Positions 1 through 13,180 of a stretch of 64,000 nucleotides of DNA are shown in pieces (position 1 is the first letter of the stretch; every line of letters begins with the position of its first letter). The notes under the pieces were generated by a model. It was not told where the DNA came from and searched no databases. It saw only the letters and a program-made list of their open reading frames with translations. The translations under genes were made by a program, and so were the position numbers. Origin of the DNA: Tubiluchus corallicola (Eukaryota; Priapulida; Priapulimorpha; Priapulimorphida; Tubiluchidae); NCBI GenBank assembly GCA_030141605.1, contig JAQGDQ010000174.1:310001-374000 (forward strand). The letters run 5' to 3'.

Positions 1-441
1 AGGCTTGCGGTGAAGTTATTTTAGTGTTTCTCAGTTCTCTCGGAGTCTATATTGTTTCTGAACTGCCAGAAAGTAAATCTTAGTGAGTGAAACACGAAAA
101 ACTAATTCTGTTCTTGCATGCAAAGTAATCAATAGCTACGGGCAAAGAAATATGGGTATATTTTGACATTTTTTACCCAGTTTAACACTCTGAAGGCTGG
201 TAGCCAGCAATTAGCAGTATGGTCTGTTTAAAGTAAATGATTATGCATCAAAATCCCTGATAATGATTAAGGATAATAGCCCGAGATAAGGCACTAAACG
301 CACAGAGGGACAGAGAAGCAGCCGTGCAGTATAGCAGTTAACTGCCTAAAACCGATTTTTATTGCAGTAACCCATACATTTATTAATCAGACCCTGCGTT
401 GCTTAACTTTGCAGAAAAACCCACATTGACAGAGTAAACAG

Positions 442-656
442 ATAAAAACGGACGTTTGGGTAACATTGTATTGACTCCGTCAAATAGCATGGCTTGCAGC
501 CAGAGCCCAACATCGATGAATAAATTTTATTTCCATAGAGGAAGAATGTACATACAGGATTACTCTTCCGGTTCAGTTTCATCTTCGAGGGTTATTCTTG
601 ACAATGAGCCAGGTTCCGACACGCACAGATTCACACTGAGCAGGCTTTGTAGTTGA
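442..656 (+). CDS. Possible terminal exon, unrecognised protein
   Basis: An open frame follows a weak acceptor-like AG (440-441) and runs about 71 codons to TGA. Its ORF has no early ATG, so it would have to be an internal or last exon. The peptide is Ser-rich and less AT-rich than its surroundings, which is why I list it. A poly(A) signal AATAAA lies at 890-895, a plausible distance for a 3' UTR. No upstream exon is recognisable in 1-440 and I know no homologue. It may be a chance ORF. Confidence 0.25.
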
Positions 657-889
657 ATGACGTCATCTGCTGTATGATTGAGAACGTTTTATTAACACGT
701 TACTGTAGATAATTTCTGGTGGCCTTAATAAACCAAAATAATTACCGTTTAGTAATCATGGGGATGCTTCTTGATGTTCATGATTATTAAATGTTAATTT
801 ATTATACCTAAAGTTAATTATTACATCTAAAGTGTGAATTTGCTGTAAATCTTTGTTTTTGATAATGTGTTAATTGTTTTAATAATTTA

Positions 890-895
890 AATAAA
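890..895 (+). terminator. Possible poly(A) signal AATAAA
   Basis: AATAAA about 235 nt downstream of the stop of the candidate exon, followed directly by a short TTTGA repeat (899-921). It is meaningful only if that exon is real. Confidence 0.25.
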
Positions 896-1620
896 TTCTT
901 TTGATTTGATTTGATTTGATTTATCACAGATTCCACCTCTTGCGGTGCGTTGAAGTGTTACAATGTGAAAACGAAAAATAAATTGCACGCCTTGTAGAAA
1001 CAACTGATTACAGTCGACAAATTTGAATTCTTCGATTGAAGTACTCGTAATTTGTGAGTCATTATATGTAATGAGGCCAATTTGATGCGGAAAATTTAGT
1101 GATATTAGGCCCCTGGCGATGAACTAGCAGGTTCGCAACACCTTAGCTGTTGTAATATTTAATGCAATATTTACCAATTTCTAAAATCCGTTGAATTTTA
1201 AACAAAAATTGCTTATAAGTGACAATCTCTTGACATTAACATAAAAGTTTCCCCGTAATAAATAAATAAATAAATTATGGTAAAAAATATTATGGTAACT
1301 TAGATTTTCGCAATGTATTAATTAAATTTTACTGAGATTCTGCACACGTCATATTTTAACAATTTCCACTTACGCCAACAGATGTTGCTGCTCATGAGAA
1401 GAAACAGCAGCGTGTTATAAATATAGATTCCAACCTCTAAAGCTCAATATTTGTAGTGTAGCGGTAATTTTGCCTTTAATATTGATTAAAGTAAAATAAA
1501 CTATTTGCAGTTTAAATGTTATGAGCAAAAGACTAGCACAAGTAAATGAGAAATGCTTATTTTCTTAAATATTGATATGAATTATGAATGGAGTGAAATC
1601 TAAGTGGAAGGGTAATTAAT
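896..1620. other. AT-rich spacer, no gene seen
   Basis: It holds a short pentanucleotide TTTGA repeat at its start and an AAAT repeat near 1257-1275. I see no open frame, RNA gene or recognisable element. Confidence 0.6.
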
Positions 1621-1892
1621 GACTGACTGACCGCCTGATTAACTAACTGACTGACTAACTGACTGACTGACTGACTGACTGAGTGACTGAATGAATAACT
1701 GACTGACTGACTGACTGACTGACTGACTGACTGACTGACTAACTGACTGACTGCCTGACTGACTGGCTGACTGACTGACTGACTGACTGACTGACTGACT
1801 GACTGACTGACTGACTGACTGACTGACTGACTGACTGACTGACTGCTTGACTGACTGACCGATTAACCGACTAATCGGCCGACCGACTGACT
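1621..1892. repeat. (GACT)n tetranucleotide microsatellite
   Basis: About 270 bp of GACT units, interrupted by variant units (AACT, GCCT, GGCT, GATT) that concentrate at both ends. This is the usual decay pattern of an old array with a younger core around 1790-1845. Confidence 0.95.
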
Positions 1893-3210
1893 AACCATGA
1901 CATACAATCTTATCACGACAATTCTATGCCTTCAAAATGCTGAATTATTTTGTCTTGCAGATGATAAAAATTGTCTTACACAGTTAAATACAATAAATAC
2001 GATTAAATACAACAATCTGTCTGATACTGAACAAAAACTTATCACGTCAATTTGTGCACTCGAACTGCTAAACCATTGGGTAACAGCGACATGACAAAAA
2101 GAAGCCAAATATAAAGATAAAAAACAGCAGCACGGGTGTAAAAAGCCCCTCTCCCTATACTTGCAACCTGAGCCATCAATCTGCACTGATGTTACAAGTA
2201 CTGAAACACATCAATCACGCGGCATGTCTAACAAACTCTCAGATGAACTCAAGCTGACCAGTCCATTAATGAAATAATCTAAACACAAGTTACAGCAATG
2301 CTAGACGATTACTGCACTCAAACATGTGCCAATGACACCTGGCACACAAAAGAAGATTTTTTTAAAAGTATGTCCTAGCAACGCTAATTGTAGGCTTGCA
2401 GTGAGGAGAGTGTTAAATTTAGCACCATAAGTTGTGCTATGTGATACATTGCAATAACACCTCTTACGCTAGCCTGCACGACGCGAAGCAACAACCAATC
2501 ACTTTCACTGTAACATCTAAAATACGCAAACAATGCAAATCTCAGCAAATTCTAAGCCACACGGCTGGTTGAAAACATGACGTCACAAACCAGGGTTTCG
2601 TCGGCACTGTTTTGAAATATTCTAAAATCGACTAGCAACATGGCTTCTCCTCGCATCTGCGCTACGAACACGCAAACGTTGTATTGATTAATGCTGCATG
2701 TCTCTGCTGCAGTGACAGCCGAGACAGCAATTCCATATTAAGTCCAGCACTTGACCGGAGATGTACATTAATGCCTCAAGGGCCTTCAAAATTGTTGAGA
2801 ATACCACTCTGAGAAAATAGCCGCAGCCCGCAGAACAGTGCACCAGCTGCAGCACGAGATCTTCATTATAATAATATTATGGCGACAATGAATACAACGA
2901 GCATTATTTAATGTCAACGTTTACAGCTTAAACATTGTGACAAGATGCAAGTGTGACTGAACATTATTCCCAAGAGTCGTCAGTACTGAATCATCAGTTT
3001 GTCGACTTGGCAAATCTTAGCTGTACAGACTGTAATGTTTCTCAACTTTACGCCACTAACTCACACATGTACTCTGACTTTTCTCTAATTATCAAGCATT
3101 TCAAACAGTATCCACACGATTTATTGTATTTTAGATTGTAGATTTTTTTAGATCTGTAGCATGTTCTTTTCCCCCTAACATGTACGTAAAAAACGAAGCG
3201 AAGATGTACA
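1893..3210. other. Spacer, no supported gene
   Basis: There are only short open frames, including a 65-codon ATG frame immediately after the GACT array that I cannot distinguish from chance. A TGACGTCA octamer occurs at 2578-2585. Confidence 0.5.
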
Positions 3211-3830
3211 TTAAAGGACAAGAAAAGGGGTACCTGAAGTAGGTTTCAGAAAAATCGCAATGGAAAATTATGTTGTTTTTTTTGTTTTCATTTTAAATCT
3301 CCCGCAACACTGTTCCAACCGCGCCATGACGTCATATACGCACAACGTGAATCTGGGGAAGAAAAGGAAATGTTAAACTATATCCCAAGAAACTTTCCAT
3401 GTAAAGTTATGTTACTTAGCATTTCGCTTACCTGCTTGAAAGACATATGTAACTAGAAAAGAAAACTATTAATTATTTAAAATGTTTTCACCAATTGGTA
3501 AAATGTGGTTGACTCACCTCCAGGGTGCACCACTCACTAACCAAAATAACTAACGTATTTTTAATCTTATTGACAAGATGCAGTAATTTAAAATTTTACT
3601 TAGTTAGTGACGTGTGCGCTACGAATTCTCTGATTATTTTTCTCAAGCTTCACTCAATGTTATCTAAACTTGTTTCATATGCTTATAGTCAACATGGTTG
3701 CGTCTAACGGTCATCGCGGGAGTTTAAATTTACATGTTTTATACAACGTTACTGCCGACGCAAGCCCTGTACGCAAAAGGCAAGTAGTGCAAGTATGCAA
3801 GTAGTGTAAAATTTCAAGACAAATATTTTA
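3211..3830. repeat. TTAA-bounded dispersed repeat, family P3, copy 1
   Basis: It begins with TTAA followed by AGGACAAG. It matches, in inverted orientation, the sequence at about 59244-59900, with many substitutions and small indels along roughly 600 bp. Shared blocks include AGGTTTCAGAAAAAT, TCTAGTTACA-like and GCATCTTGTCAA-like stretches. The far end is indistinct. It is probably a non-autonomous DNA transposon (piggyBac-like by its TTAA boundary), but I see no transposase. Confidence 0.7.
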
Positions 3831-4113
3831 TGCTAGTTACTCCATGCGAGTCGCTTTATTATGTTAAGGTTTACAATGTACTTTAAAGTATCACACGGAC
3901 CCTGCCTTAACTAACATGTTTGCACTTGACTGAAAGGGTTAGTTCAACAAACACTGGAATGTAAAAGGTCCTTCAATCAACCTCTAAATATCTACCAGCG
4001 CACATTCTGGTGGCTTTAAATTTTATATTTTCAATTTATTATTTTATTTTTTATGTTCATGTTCTTCTTGTTTAAAATTGTACAGCTTCCTTTCATTTAG
4101 ATTCAGTGCTGGC

Positions 4114-4664
4114 TTAAAGGAAAACTGAACAATTGTTTAGACTCAATCTCATTTAAATTTACAGTCCAAAATATACATTTTCTTGCCTATAAATGTTAGC
4201 AGTTGTTTCTTATATTTGAATAATTAACTTAGAAGTTAATTAACGGCAACCGAACACAACTATTGCTTATGTCAGAAACTGACCACAGTGCTAGGCGTCT
4301 TCCCTTGCGCATCAAGCACGTTCGCGTAAGTGTTACTGCTTAAACGCGTGATGTCACGAAAATGGGCTCTACGTCATATGACGTCAAAAACAAACACTGC
4401 AGTTCATGATCATTGTTATCACGGTACCGCCTTCTATTTTCGGCCACGCGAATGTGACAAAAAGGCGCCGTTGCGAATCTTAGTAGCATCACTGATCGGC
4501 GCGTAGCTTTGAAAATTTAACGAAATTTGAGTATCCGAGGTAACTAATTCTAATTATTATTTAATCTAAGCTTTAATTTAAAAAAAAGTTATTGCAGTTT
4601 TCAATATTTTAAAGCATTGTTTATTCTGAACTAACGTTTACACAATCATCCGGTTTTCCTTTAA
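4114..4664. mobile_element. TTAA-flanked MITE-like element, family P2
   Basis: Both ends carry TTAA with inverted termini: AGGAAAACTGAAC at the left, and the right end reverse-complements to AGGAAAACCGGAT. The 551-bp interior has no ORF of note and contains a palindromic ACGTCATATGACGT stretch at about 4371-4384. TTAA target preference is typical of piggyBac-class elements. That assignment is inference; the inverted termini are visible. Confidence 0.6.
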
Positions 4665-7600
4665 GCATTGCTGCAACAAACATGTAGTTAACTGGTGTAT
4701 GCAATAAGATTTAATTTCAACTAAAATTGTGCATAATACGCTGAAGCAGAGTTCACATTTACCTGGAAAATATATGAAAACGGCAACATAAAGACTCCCG
4801 GGCTGACCATGCTCATGCCGCAGGTTGTCTTACAACTGCATAGGGCTCGTAAACACTGGCAAAAAAGCCAAGCTCTTTGCAAATGAGTAATAACCGTTTT
4901 ACTGTACTTTATAGACAGAAGTGTGCTTCTTTAGTATGTTCCAGCAGCTCTGAAAATCGTGCCACTTTTAACAAACGTTTTGCATTCTTTGCTCTATTAA
5001 TGTAAGGGCAACTTTATCAAGTACAGACTACTTTTATACGTTGTATCCATTTGTAAGTAATTTGTAATACATTTTTACTAATTTGTACCATTTCTTGACT
5101 TACTAATTAAGCCAAGAAATCAAAACCATGTCATGAATCTTGGCATGCGCACATTCTAACAAGGACGGGGAGTTTTGTTAAAACCGAATTTTCTTTAATA
5201 AAACGATTGTTTGTGAATAATACTACTGTTATGACGTTTTATAACGCTTCGTAACGTATTTCAATATTTTCTGTATTTCAGTTATGTATCGACATTGTAT
5301 TTCGTGGCAGATATTATTATAATTGCTATGCTTTGTGAGTTTGTTTGATATAATTTGTGTCACTAGCCAATTTAAACAGATTAACAGAATTTGATTATTT
5401 GCAGTGTTGTTTTCATCACCTTCCTACTAATTTAGTATCTAATTTTTCAATCTTCTGTTAAATTTTGTTTTTAGTTTACGTTACTTGCGAAGTGAGGTTT
5501 CATGCTATAAGAGTATATACATGCAAACAGGATGGGCTAAAGGATACGTGCCAGCTTTCAATAACCAAAGTTAGTGATTTTGTGTAAATAAAACTTCCCG
5601 AAATTTCGTTGAACTGATATAACGTAACGTGCAAACCAAGAGAACTCAGCAAGTTAACAAATGTCTAATTTTACGCATGTGTGTAATCCTGTCAGTATTC
5701 ATTCAAGCTGCCAAAATTCAGGAGTACATATAGTCTTTCAACGGCAGTGAGCTGACTGTACACACGTATAAATGTTGAATTAACAGCTGAAACGTTAATG
5801 TTTTTGCACCAGAACTGAAATCTTGCACATGGTGCTAGTAAGACGATCTAAACAAATCAACAAAATGTGAGAAGGTTCACGGTTTGTTTAAAATTTAAAA
5901 TTTGCTTGCCTTATTTATTGGGAAACAATTGCTTGATTTTGTTTAATTTTATTTAGAGGTACTTACGTGTACTAAAATTACGTTTTCGGTTTGACTGCTA
6001 AAAGAGCAAAGAGTAAAAGAGTAAAGTTGAAAAAGAATGCATGTTTGAAATTTAGATTCTTATGCCATCGTGCCACGCGTAAAATTATTCAAGTTTTAGC
6101 TCAAAGAGCTGGTAATAACATGATCATTATTATTTCAAAAAGCCCGAAGTTTTTTTTTAATTTCGGGAGTTCATTATCGGGTGAAGTTTAATCGCATGAC
6201 AGGAATATGGACGTCATCTTAGAATTCGTTTAACCTAGTTTAAAAAGTGGGTTCTAAACACTGAATGAAACACAAAATTATTTGGTTATCGCAGTAAATA
6301 AGACTGTTGTCACAATTTGAAAATATGCCTAACAGCAAAGTTATGATTATTAGATTCTGAATTTGATTAAATACGTGTGTTTACAGAGCTCCGGGTTTGG
6401 AATCTGGGTCGCTCTTGGAAGTATACATTCTCACTAGCAAAATCTAGACTTAGAAATCGTCCATTTTTTAGTTTTACTAATTTTATTAATAGGCGGAAAC
6501 AAGGATCACTATCAAAGCAGAAATTCTCACTAATTTGATTTTGTCAAGCTAGAATGAACCATAAAACACGAGAGTAAAGTGAAAAAACAGACAATTTAAA
6601 GACTAAATCATAAATTATATTATTACCATATCAAAACAAGCATAGTCGTTCTTAATAAACACGTAATACACTTAAAATGCAGGCATCCTGGCAAAGTAAA
6701 CTTCAAATTAGATTGGATTAAACTTCACACGTATTCGCGATATGAAAACCGAAAAACTCTTAGTCAATGACATTAAGAAACAAATAAGTTAAGCAACAAA
6801 ACACTACCAGCTGATTACCAATTGACCAGTATTGATTACTACTCAGGTTGATTACAGTGCAAAATAATCGACTAAAGTGTAAAAAAACAAATATAATCAA
6901 TAAATAGATAAGCCTAAGTAAAATTAGGTCCGATTACATGTCACAAATGAAATGAGGGCAAAAAATCGCATAAAAAGACAGAAGTGAGTCAAAATTCGGG
7001 ATTAATACAATCTCTCACCAATCGAGACTTGTGGCCTTACCTGTCTGCCATAATTGGCGAAGCTTGTAAACGCTGACGGTCTTCTGCTTACTATTCCTCC
7101 CCCTCCACTCCCACGACGGTTTATTTTTGCTGAAGCGACAGTCAAGCGATTGCTCATCATATCAGCACCCGCGCCAAAGATTCACCAATTCAACACCCCA
7201 TTCGCACTGACAAGTACTACTCTCACAATGCTGCTCACACAGAGGTTCCAGATTCCAGATTTCAAGTGTAATGTAAAACCAAAATAAAATTCCACTAACG
7301 TTCTGGCGTCGATCTAAATTAATAACTCATGCCACAGAATTGATGATTTAGTCTAGAAATGTTTTTTTCTATTATAACAGGAGGGTATATGTGCGCCGAA
7401 CCACAAATAAATCAATATATCAATAAAATAAATCAGTCGGGAATCACCAGAATCATCAAAAAGATCCGCATTACTGCTCTGCCAGTGATGATGAAGCAGA
7501 TGAAGCAACGTCGAAATCGATAATTATCAGTTTAATGGGTGTATTAATTTAATACGTCATCAGGCAGATGCAGTGTGTTTACCACCGAGAAAGAAGTGAG

Positions 7601-9490
7601 AATTTGAAGTATTAAAAGCATATTTGTTCCACAACGTGTTTACATACTAAGTAGATGAGGCATCACTGTCTAGTCGTTCAACACAAACAGCTGTTAACTA
7701 CGTGCTCTGCAGTGATAAATGACTTAAGATTCACATGTAAGATTACAGTAAGTCAAAAGTAGGTACAGAATTTGATTTGCAACTCGAGAGAACTTGATTT
7801 AAGATGATGGACAATACTAGTTCGTACGTGAGTCTTAAATCGTAATCACAAATATTGCGTCTAATCCGTTACTGTCATTTACTGCATCATATCATCCATT
7901 TTCCTTGTTTACGATAACGTCATTTTTGTGCAGTTGTAAACATCGTCATATTGGGAGCTTGGTAATTTTGCTGCATCTGCATCGCGCCATCAGAAGTCAA
8001 AATGCACTGAAGATAAACGAAACCATATAAATTCCTTTCCCATTTTCTCAGAAAAAAGATTTGTAGTAGAAATTCTCTGTAATTTTTGTTTTTCATAAGT
8101 TAATGATTCTTTTCAGCGACTATTTGCACAAAAACGTAGTCTAAAATCTACCACAATTGAGCTTCAGACAGAAAATTTTATTCCTTTTTCGTATTACCTT
8201 AGATGCAATAATAATGCGAGAGACAGTTAAACCGTAATTTGTACCACTGAGAACATGCGGAAAACGATACAACGCACATGCACCAAAAATATTTGTTCTC
8301 ACATGTTATAATGGTTTTCACCCTGAAGCCCTTCCATTCGTCCACCCCACAGCTGTGAGCTTCAATGCCCCAAATACCGTCGCAAATAGAGGCAACTCGC
8401 CGTGAACAAATCTACGCAAAACAAGGCGGGTGGTAATTTTTTATTTCTGACATCTGTGAACGCTTTCGCGCCGGCGATGTTTATTAATTATCTGTTGATT
8501 AAAGATGACGAAATGTGGTAATTGGGGCATTCACCCGTTAAAATGTGGTAATTTTCAAGTTCTACACGAGGGAACACACTCGTTACATATTGAAAAACCT
8601 GCGAAAGGCAAGGATTTGTCTTGCTTTCAAGCAAAGGAACGTTTTTGCAAGTCATTGTCAGTTTTAACTGGGAGAGTAGTTGTTTCCCACCGTACTTCAT
8701 TGAAATTTTAGCGATAAATTTAAGTAAATTTGATTAGAACTTATAATGTTATAAAGGTGCCTGTATACGCTGGCTACTTGTAAAAACCTATACCAAGTTA
8801 AACTACCAAGTATTCTGCTCTGCTGAGGTTAAGGCAATGTTGATACACTACCATAACAGCTCGGCAGAAAAAACGATTAACGCAAGCTTAATATCTTCAG
8901 TTAAAATCTTAATTTGCTTCAGTATTTATTTTCTTATCTGCAGAATGAGACCACTAAGAATTACACCAATTATGCTTGATTTTTCCAATACTAACAGGTG
9001 TTCCAGGGACGGAAGTCTGTTGACGTGTAAACTGCTTCTTCATTGTGATAACCAGTCAACCGGCTATCTGATAAACCGTAACAAGTGTTGATTTGACACT
9101 TATAACTGCAACGTGTGGCGAGCTATAACAACTGGTCCGAGTTTCGCTAAGTGTGTTAGTTTTTAGCAGCATGTCGCAGAAGACAAACATCTCAGCCAAG
9201 CTGTCAAACGAAAAAAGGCGTGCTGAATTTTCAGTCATAATATTTTACTAATTAATGATCGGGACGCTGCGAAAACATGTGTGATCCAGATGACACTTGC
9301 TAAAGAGTAAATATTTGCATTTTAGTCACCAACATTGATCAACTATACACCACCATTAAAGTTCCAACTGTCACTTTATTGAACGCATTTTTTATATGCA
9401 GTAGAATGTGCCGAATGGACTTTATTAATTAATAATAAATTTACCTTTCTTCTATGTGATCTATTTTTGCCAGAGTTCTGAAAATCACTA
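4665..9490. other. Long AT-rich spacer without supported genes
   Basis: Nearly 5 kb with only short frames. A frame at 8505-8711 (68 codons, true ATG) contains a small internal duplication of AAATGTGGTAATT but has no recognisable product. A proline-rich frame at 7054-7287 lacks an ATG. I see no RNA gene, transposase or reverse transcriptase. Confidence 0.5.
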
Positions 9491-9533
9491 GGCTTTTTGG
9501 TTTCTTTCTCTTCTTTTTCCTCTTTCCCTCCAG

Positions 9534-9678
9534 CGATCTAACACTGGAAATGCTGAACTTGATTGGCCAGCGATATGGACAGCCTAGGTGCCTGCCTTGC
9601 ACGCAGAAATCCCCTGGTTGCAATCACAACCCAACTTTTTTACATCCCCTGGCTTTCAAGTTTGGTATCAAAAATTAA
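9534..9678 (+). CDS. Possible terminal exon behind a strong splice acceptor
   Basis: A long pyrimidine tract (about 9491-9530) ends in CTCCAG, a textbook 3' splice site. It is followed by an open frame (one carried-in base, then Asp-Leu-Thr-Leu-Glu) of 47 codons to TAA at 9676-9678. The stretch is clearly GC-richer than its flanks. The peptide has a CLPC motif and a third Cys seven residues on. I recognise no family and could not find a partner exon upstream, so it may be a relic or chance. Confidence 0.3.
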
Positions 9679-12311
9679 GTTTAAGCGACTTTGTAACATC
9701 ATATTCTAGACATTATTGACTAAATGAGTCAAACTTTTAGTTAAGAAGCTGAAAAAATGATACTACTGACTTCATGATAAGCCGCAAAATTTCCAGCAGA
9801 ACAGAGCCATGATTCTCGAAAATGTAGCTGCTTCTAACGATGCTAACTCAGGTCAGAGCCATATGAACCCATTGTTAGGTCCTCAGGCTTTCGTCCTTTC
9901 CCCTCCCGGACTTCAATTTTTCTACAAAAGAATTTTTTGAAAACACAATTTTTCAATACTATAGCATTAAGTGCATAAAGTTTTTATTATGTCTAAAAAT
10001 ATTTATTGATAATCGTTTTAACATAAAAAGACAATTTGTTTTACCACAGTGAGGATATAATCTCATTAGTAAATAATTATTCCCAATCCCTGTTTGACCG
10101 TTAGCTTAGTGTGCATGTATGGATTTTGTGGCCCTGCGTAAATGTGTATCGACGTTAACTGAAAATGGCACCGTTTGTCTTGGGATGTAGATTACTTAGG
10201 TTACTGTTTTCTCATGGGTCACATGGGTGTCTGTCTTAAGCCAGATCCAACTAGCTCAGATAAAAGTGATACGGTCATATTTTGCTTAAAAAAGAAGCTG
10301 TCGAATCATAATAGAACTTCCTTACACAAAACTAGGTTAGCTTCATCATCGCGATTACTAACAGTCACTTTTTGCATGAAGAAGTAAAGAATTATAGAAG
10401 ATTATCAGAGCAGGTGGATAAACAGTGACCAAAAAGTGAAATGAAAGCGTAGTAAAATGATACTTAGTGCTTTTTTTCTGTCACTGTAACATAATAAATT
10501 ATAATATCGGTAAATCAAACATTCATTCATCAACCTAACTGCAAATATAAGTAAAATTATATGTTAGTAACCTCAAGTTTTTTCAAAACACTAATTTAGG
10601 AAACCAAGCTGGTCAAATTAATTTATTGTCTGTACTTCATTATTCACTAGTGCTGCCTGTGATAATTTACTATTTAACATATTAAAAGGAGGCTGAGTTT
10701 TGGTCGGCCGCTATCCTCTCTTCTTTTCACTTATGACTAGTAATTAGGCCCTATTTACCTGGATACTATTCAACTATTGCATCCTTACAGAATGAAAGTG
10801 GTTATTGTACATTTTGTAGATGGAGAAAAAATAAATTTTAATTCAATTCATTTCCCTAACAGAGAAATGAAAATGCGCGTTTTCGTCCACCAATATGAAC
10901 CAGTTTCAGGTGACCCACCTACCTTTGTACTTTGCTTCTTACGTTTATTTGATGTGCAATTCATTCATGACCTATAGTTAAGATAATTACGAAAACTACC
11001 AACCCAGCACTGAAAAATTGTAATTACTCGTACGCAGCTGAGGAAACCATATAGCGCCATATGACTGCGTGGATTTAAGAAATCAAGCCAAGTAAAACAA
11101 CCCATGGATGCAATATAAGGGTGAAGGAATTAATAGACCTACTTCTTTTCTACAAGGAATCTGCGCAATGTGTAGTCTGTTATAATAATCCTATCCAGTA
11201 TCCACTAGGTCATGAACACTCGGTTTATTATTGACGAAAATGGGGCTAAACCGATTAATAATAATAGCAGCATCCGAATTCACTTTCAGTAAGAAGCCTG
11301 CACTGCGCAAAGTCGCAAACTGCGCATTTCTACGAAAATAATTATCGACTCCTGCAGACTGAGCAATCCGCAGTTAAAAGAGCTCTACTATTTATACTAG
11401 GTTATTTATAACTTAAGTAATAAGCTTATTATAAGTTTCTAATCGCATGCGCTTCGCCATAATTTCTTACGTTGCCAGTAATATCAGTACTGTAGACATG
11501 TGCATAAAATTGATTACAAAAGCAATTTGTAATTAATTTAGTGCAGTAAATTATACATAGAGTCTGGTGACAAAGGTAATTTTGTCACCAGCATTTTTTG
11601 AAAAAACATATATGACGTTGACTAATGTATGAGCTAGAAGCAACACCTTCTGCCTGATCGTACATGAACTGTACCACCAAAAGTGAACAATGTTCCCTTT
11701 ACCGTTAAACTATATATCTGAGCGCTAGTAATACTTTCTATCATTAAGATTATCTTATGCATCTGGAGCTTTAGCTCTGCTGTATGTACTCAGTAAATTA
11801 ATAGCACGGTGTCACTGAGCAAGAATGCGCCAATTCAATTCCAAATATTTTCTTTTTTTCATGGCACATAGTTTACAGTGATTTCCTCGAGAAATAGCAC
11901 TTTGAGAAAACGCGTTAAAATGGCTATAAAGTGAAAAGAAAACGCTACGGAAGGTTACAATATGTCTAGCTATTAAATGCTCTAATTAAAGAAAGAAGAA
12001 TATGCGTTTTCTAACACAATATTATAAACTCCGTCGAAGAAGAAATGAAAAAACCTTCTGTGTAATGTTCTAAGTGTTCTGTAATGTTCTTAGATGGGTA
12101 GAAAAACTTTGTCCCGGATTTTAAATTCGTTCTCCCAGCCAAGGTGCCACCCAAGGCTAAAAGATCGTTGTTTTCATTATACATACGTTCTACACGTTTT
12201 TATAAATGCATATGTAGAATTCAAACACACGTTCAACTAAAATTGTAGCTATTTTCATTTAGACGATAAGAAAAAATGCTTGGATAAAACTATAGCAAAA
12301 AGCGCTTTGTC

Positions 12312-12312
<1 letters not shown>
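9679..12312. other. Spacer with a short perfect hairpin
   Basis: No gene seen. A perfect 11-bp inverted repeat, CTGGTGACAAA with a 6-nt loop, sits at 11564-11591. Open frames here (10175-10387, 10777-10977) are short and unrecognised. Confidence 0.5.
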
Positions 12313-12510
<198 letters not shown>

Positions 12511-12779
12511 TTAAATTTATTCCATACATTTAAAAGTGCATACCATTACATAAAAACAAAAAACACGCAGCTATGCTATAAAATTACGATAGAAACTGAT
12601 GAAATATTTACATATACACATGCATATATACCGAAACGTAAAACATAAATACACAAGATAAATCACTAAAAATACAATACACAGAGTGATAAAACCCAAT
12701 AAAAGTCGCGTTTAAAATGGTAAAAGATGCTGATCTCATAACGCAAAACATAGTTTATACCAACTCGTTCATATAACTG

Positions 12780-13180
12780 CATCGTGATATGCAGATTTAT
12801 CAATTATATCATTCACTTGTTTTGTTAGCCCATATATAGAGGATCCTGTTACTTTCGCGTAATAACATCATAGTTAGGAATATTTCCAAATTTTTCACTT
12901 ATGCTGCACTCTTCCTAGAATGTGAAAGAGTTTACAAAATGCATCATTGTGAGCACTTTTAAAAAAGTGAAGTTGTGTTGGAGAAAGTTGCACCATAGGT
13001 CACATGCGTAAAATTGACACGCATACGATTTGAACATCATTATTTTCGTATTGACACAATATTTAGAGAACTTTGCTAATAAAGTATTTGCCCTTACATA
13101 AAGATCTTTTGACTTCGCTTTCATAGCTTCACCATCGCGTAGATAACTAGTGAATTTAAATAATCATAAGAATTACAAAA
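12780..13180 (-). mobile_element. Non-LTR retrotransposon remnant (C-terminal RT region)
   Basis: On the minus strand the frame starting at 13124 gives YVRANTLLAKFSKYCVNTK, then a SYACQFYACDLW block. This is the pattern seen just downstream of the reverse-transcriptase catalytic core in CR1/jockey-type LINEs (AN-LL-KF, then SY---FY---LW). Similarity continues in shifted frames toward about 12780, so the copy is frameshifted and dead. The catalytic YxDD part is absent. Family assignment is from memory of the motif order, not from a search. Confidence 0.7.

Noticed and set aside
8505-8711. 68-codon ORF with an internal repeat
   Set aside because: No signal peptide, homologue, splice site or poly(A) signal; indistinguishable from chance.
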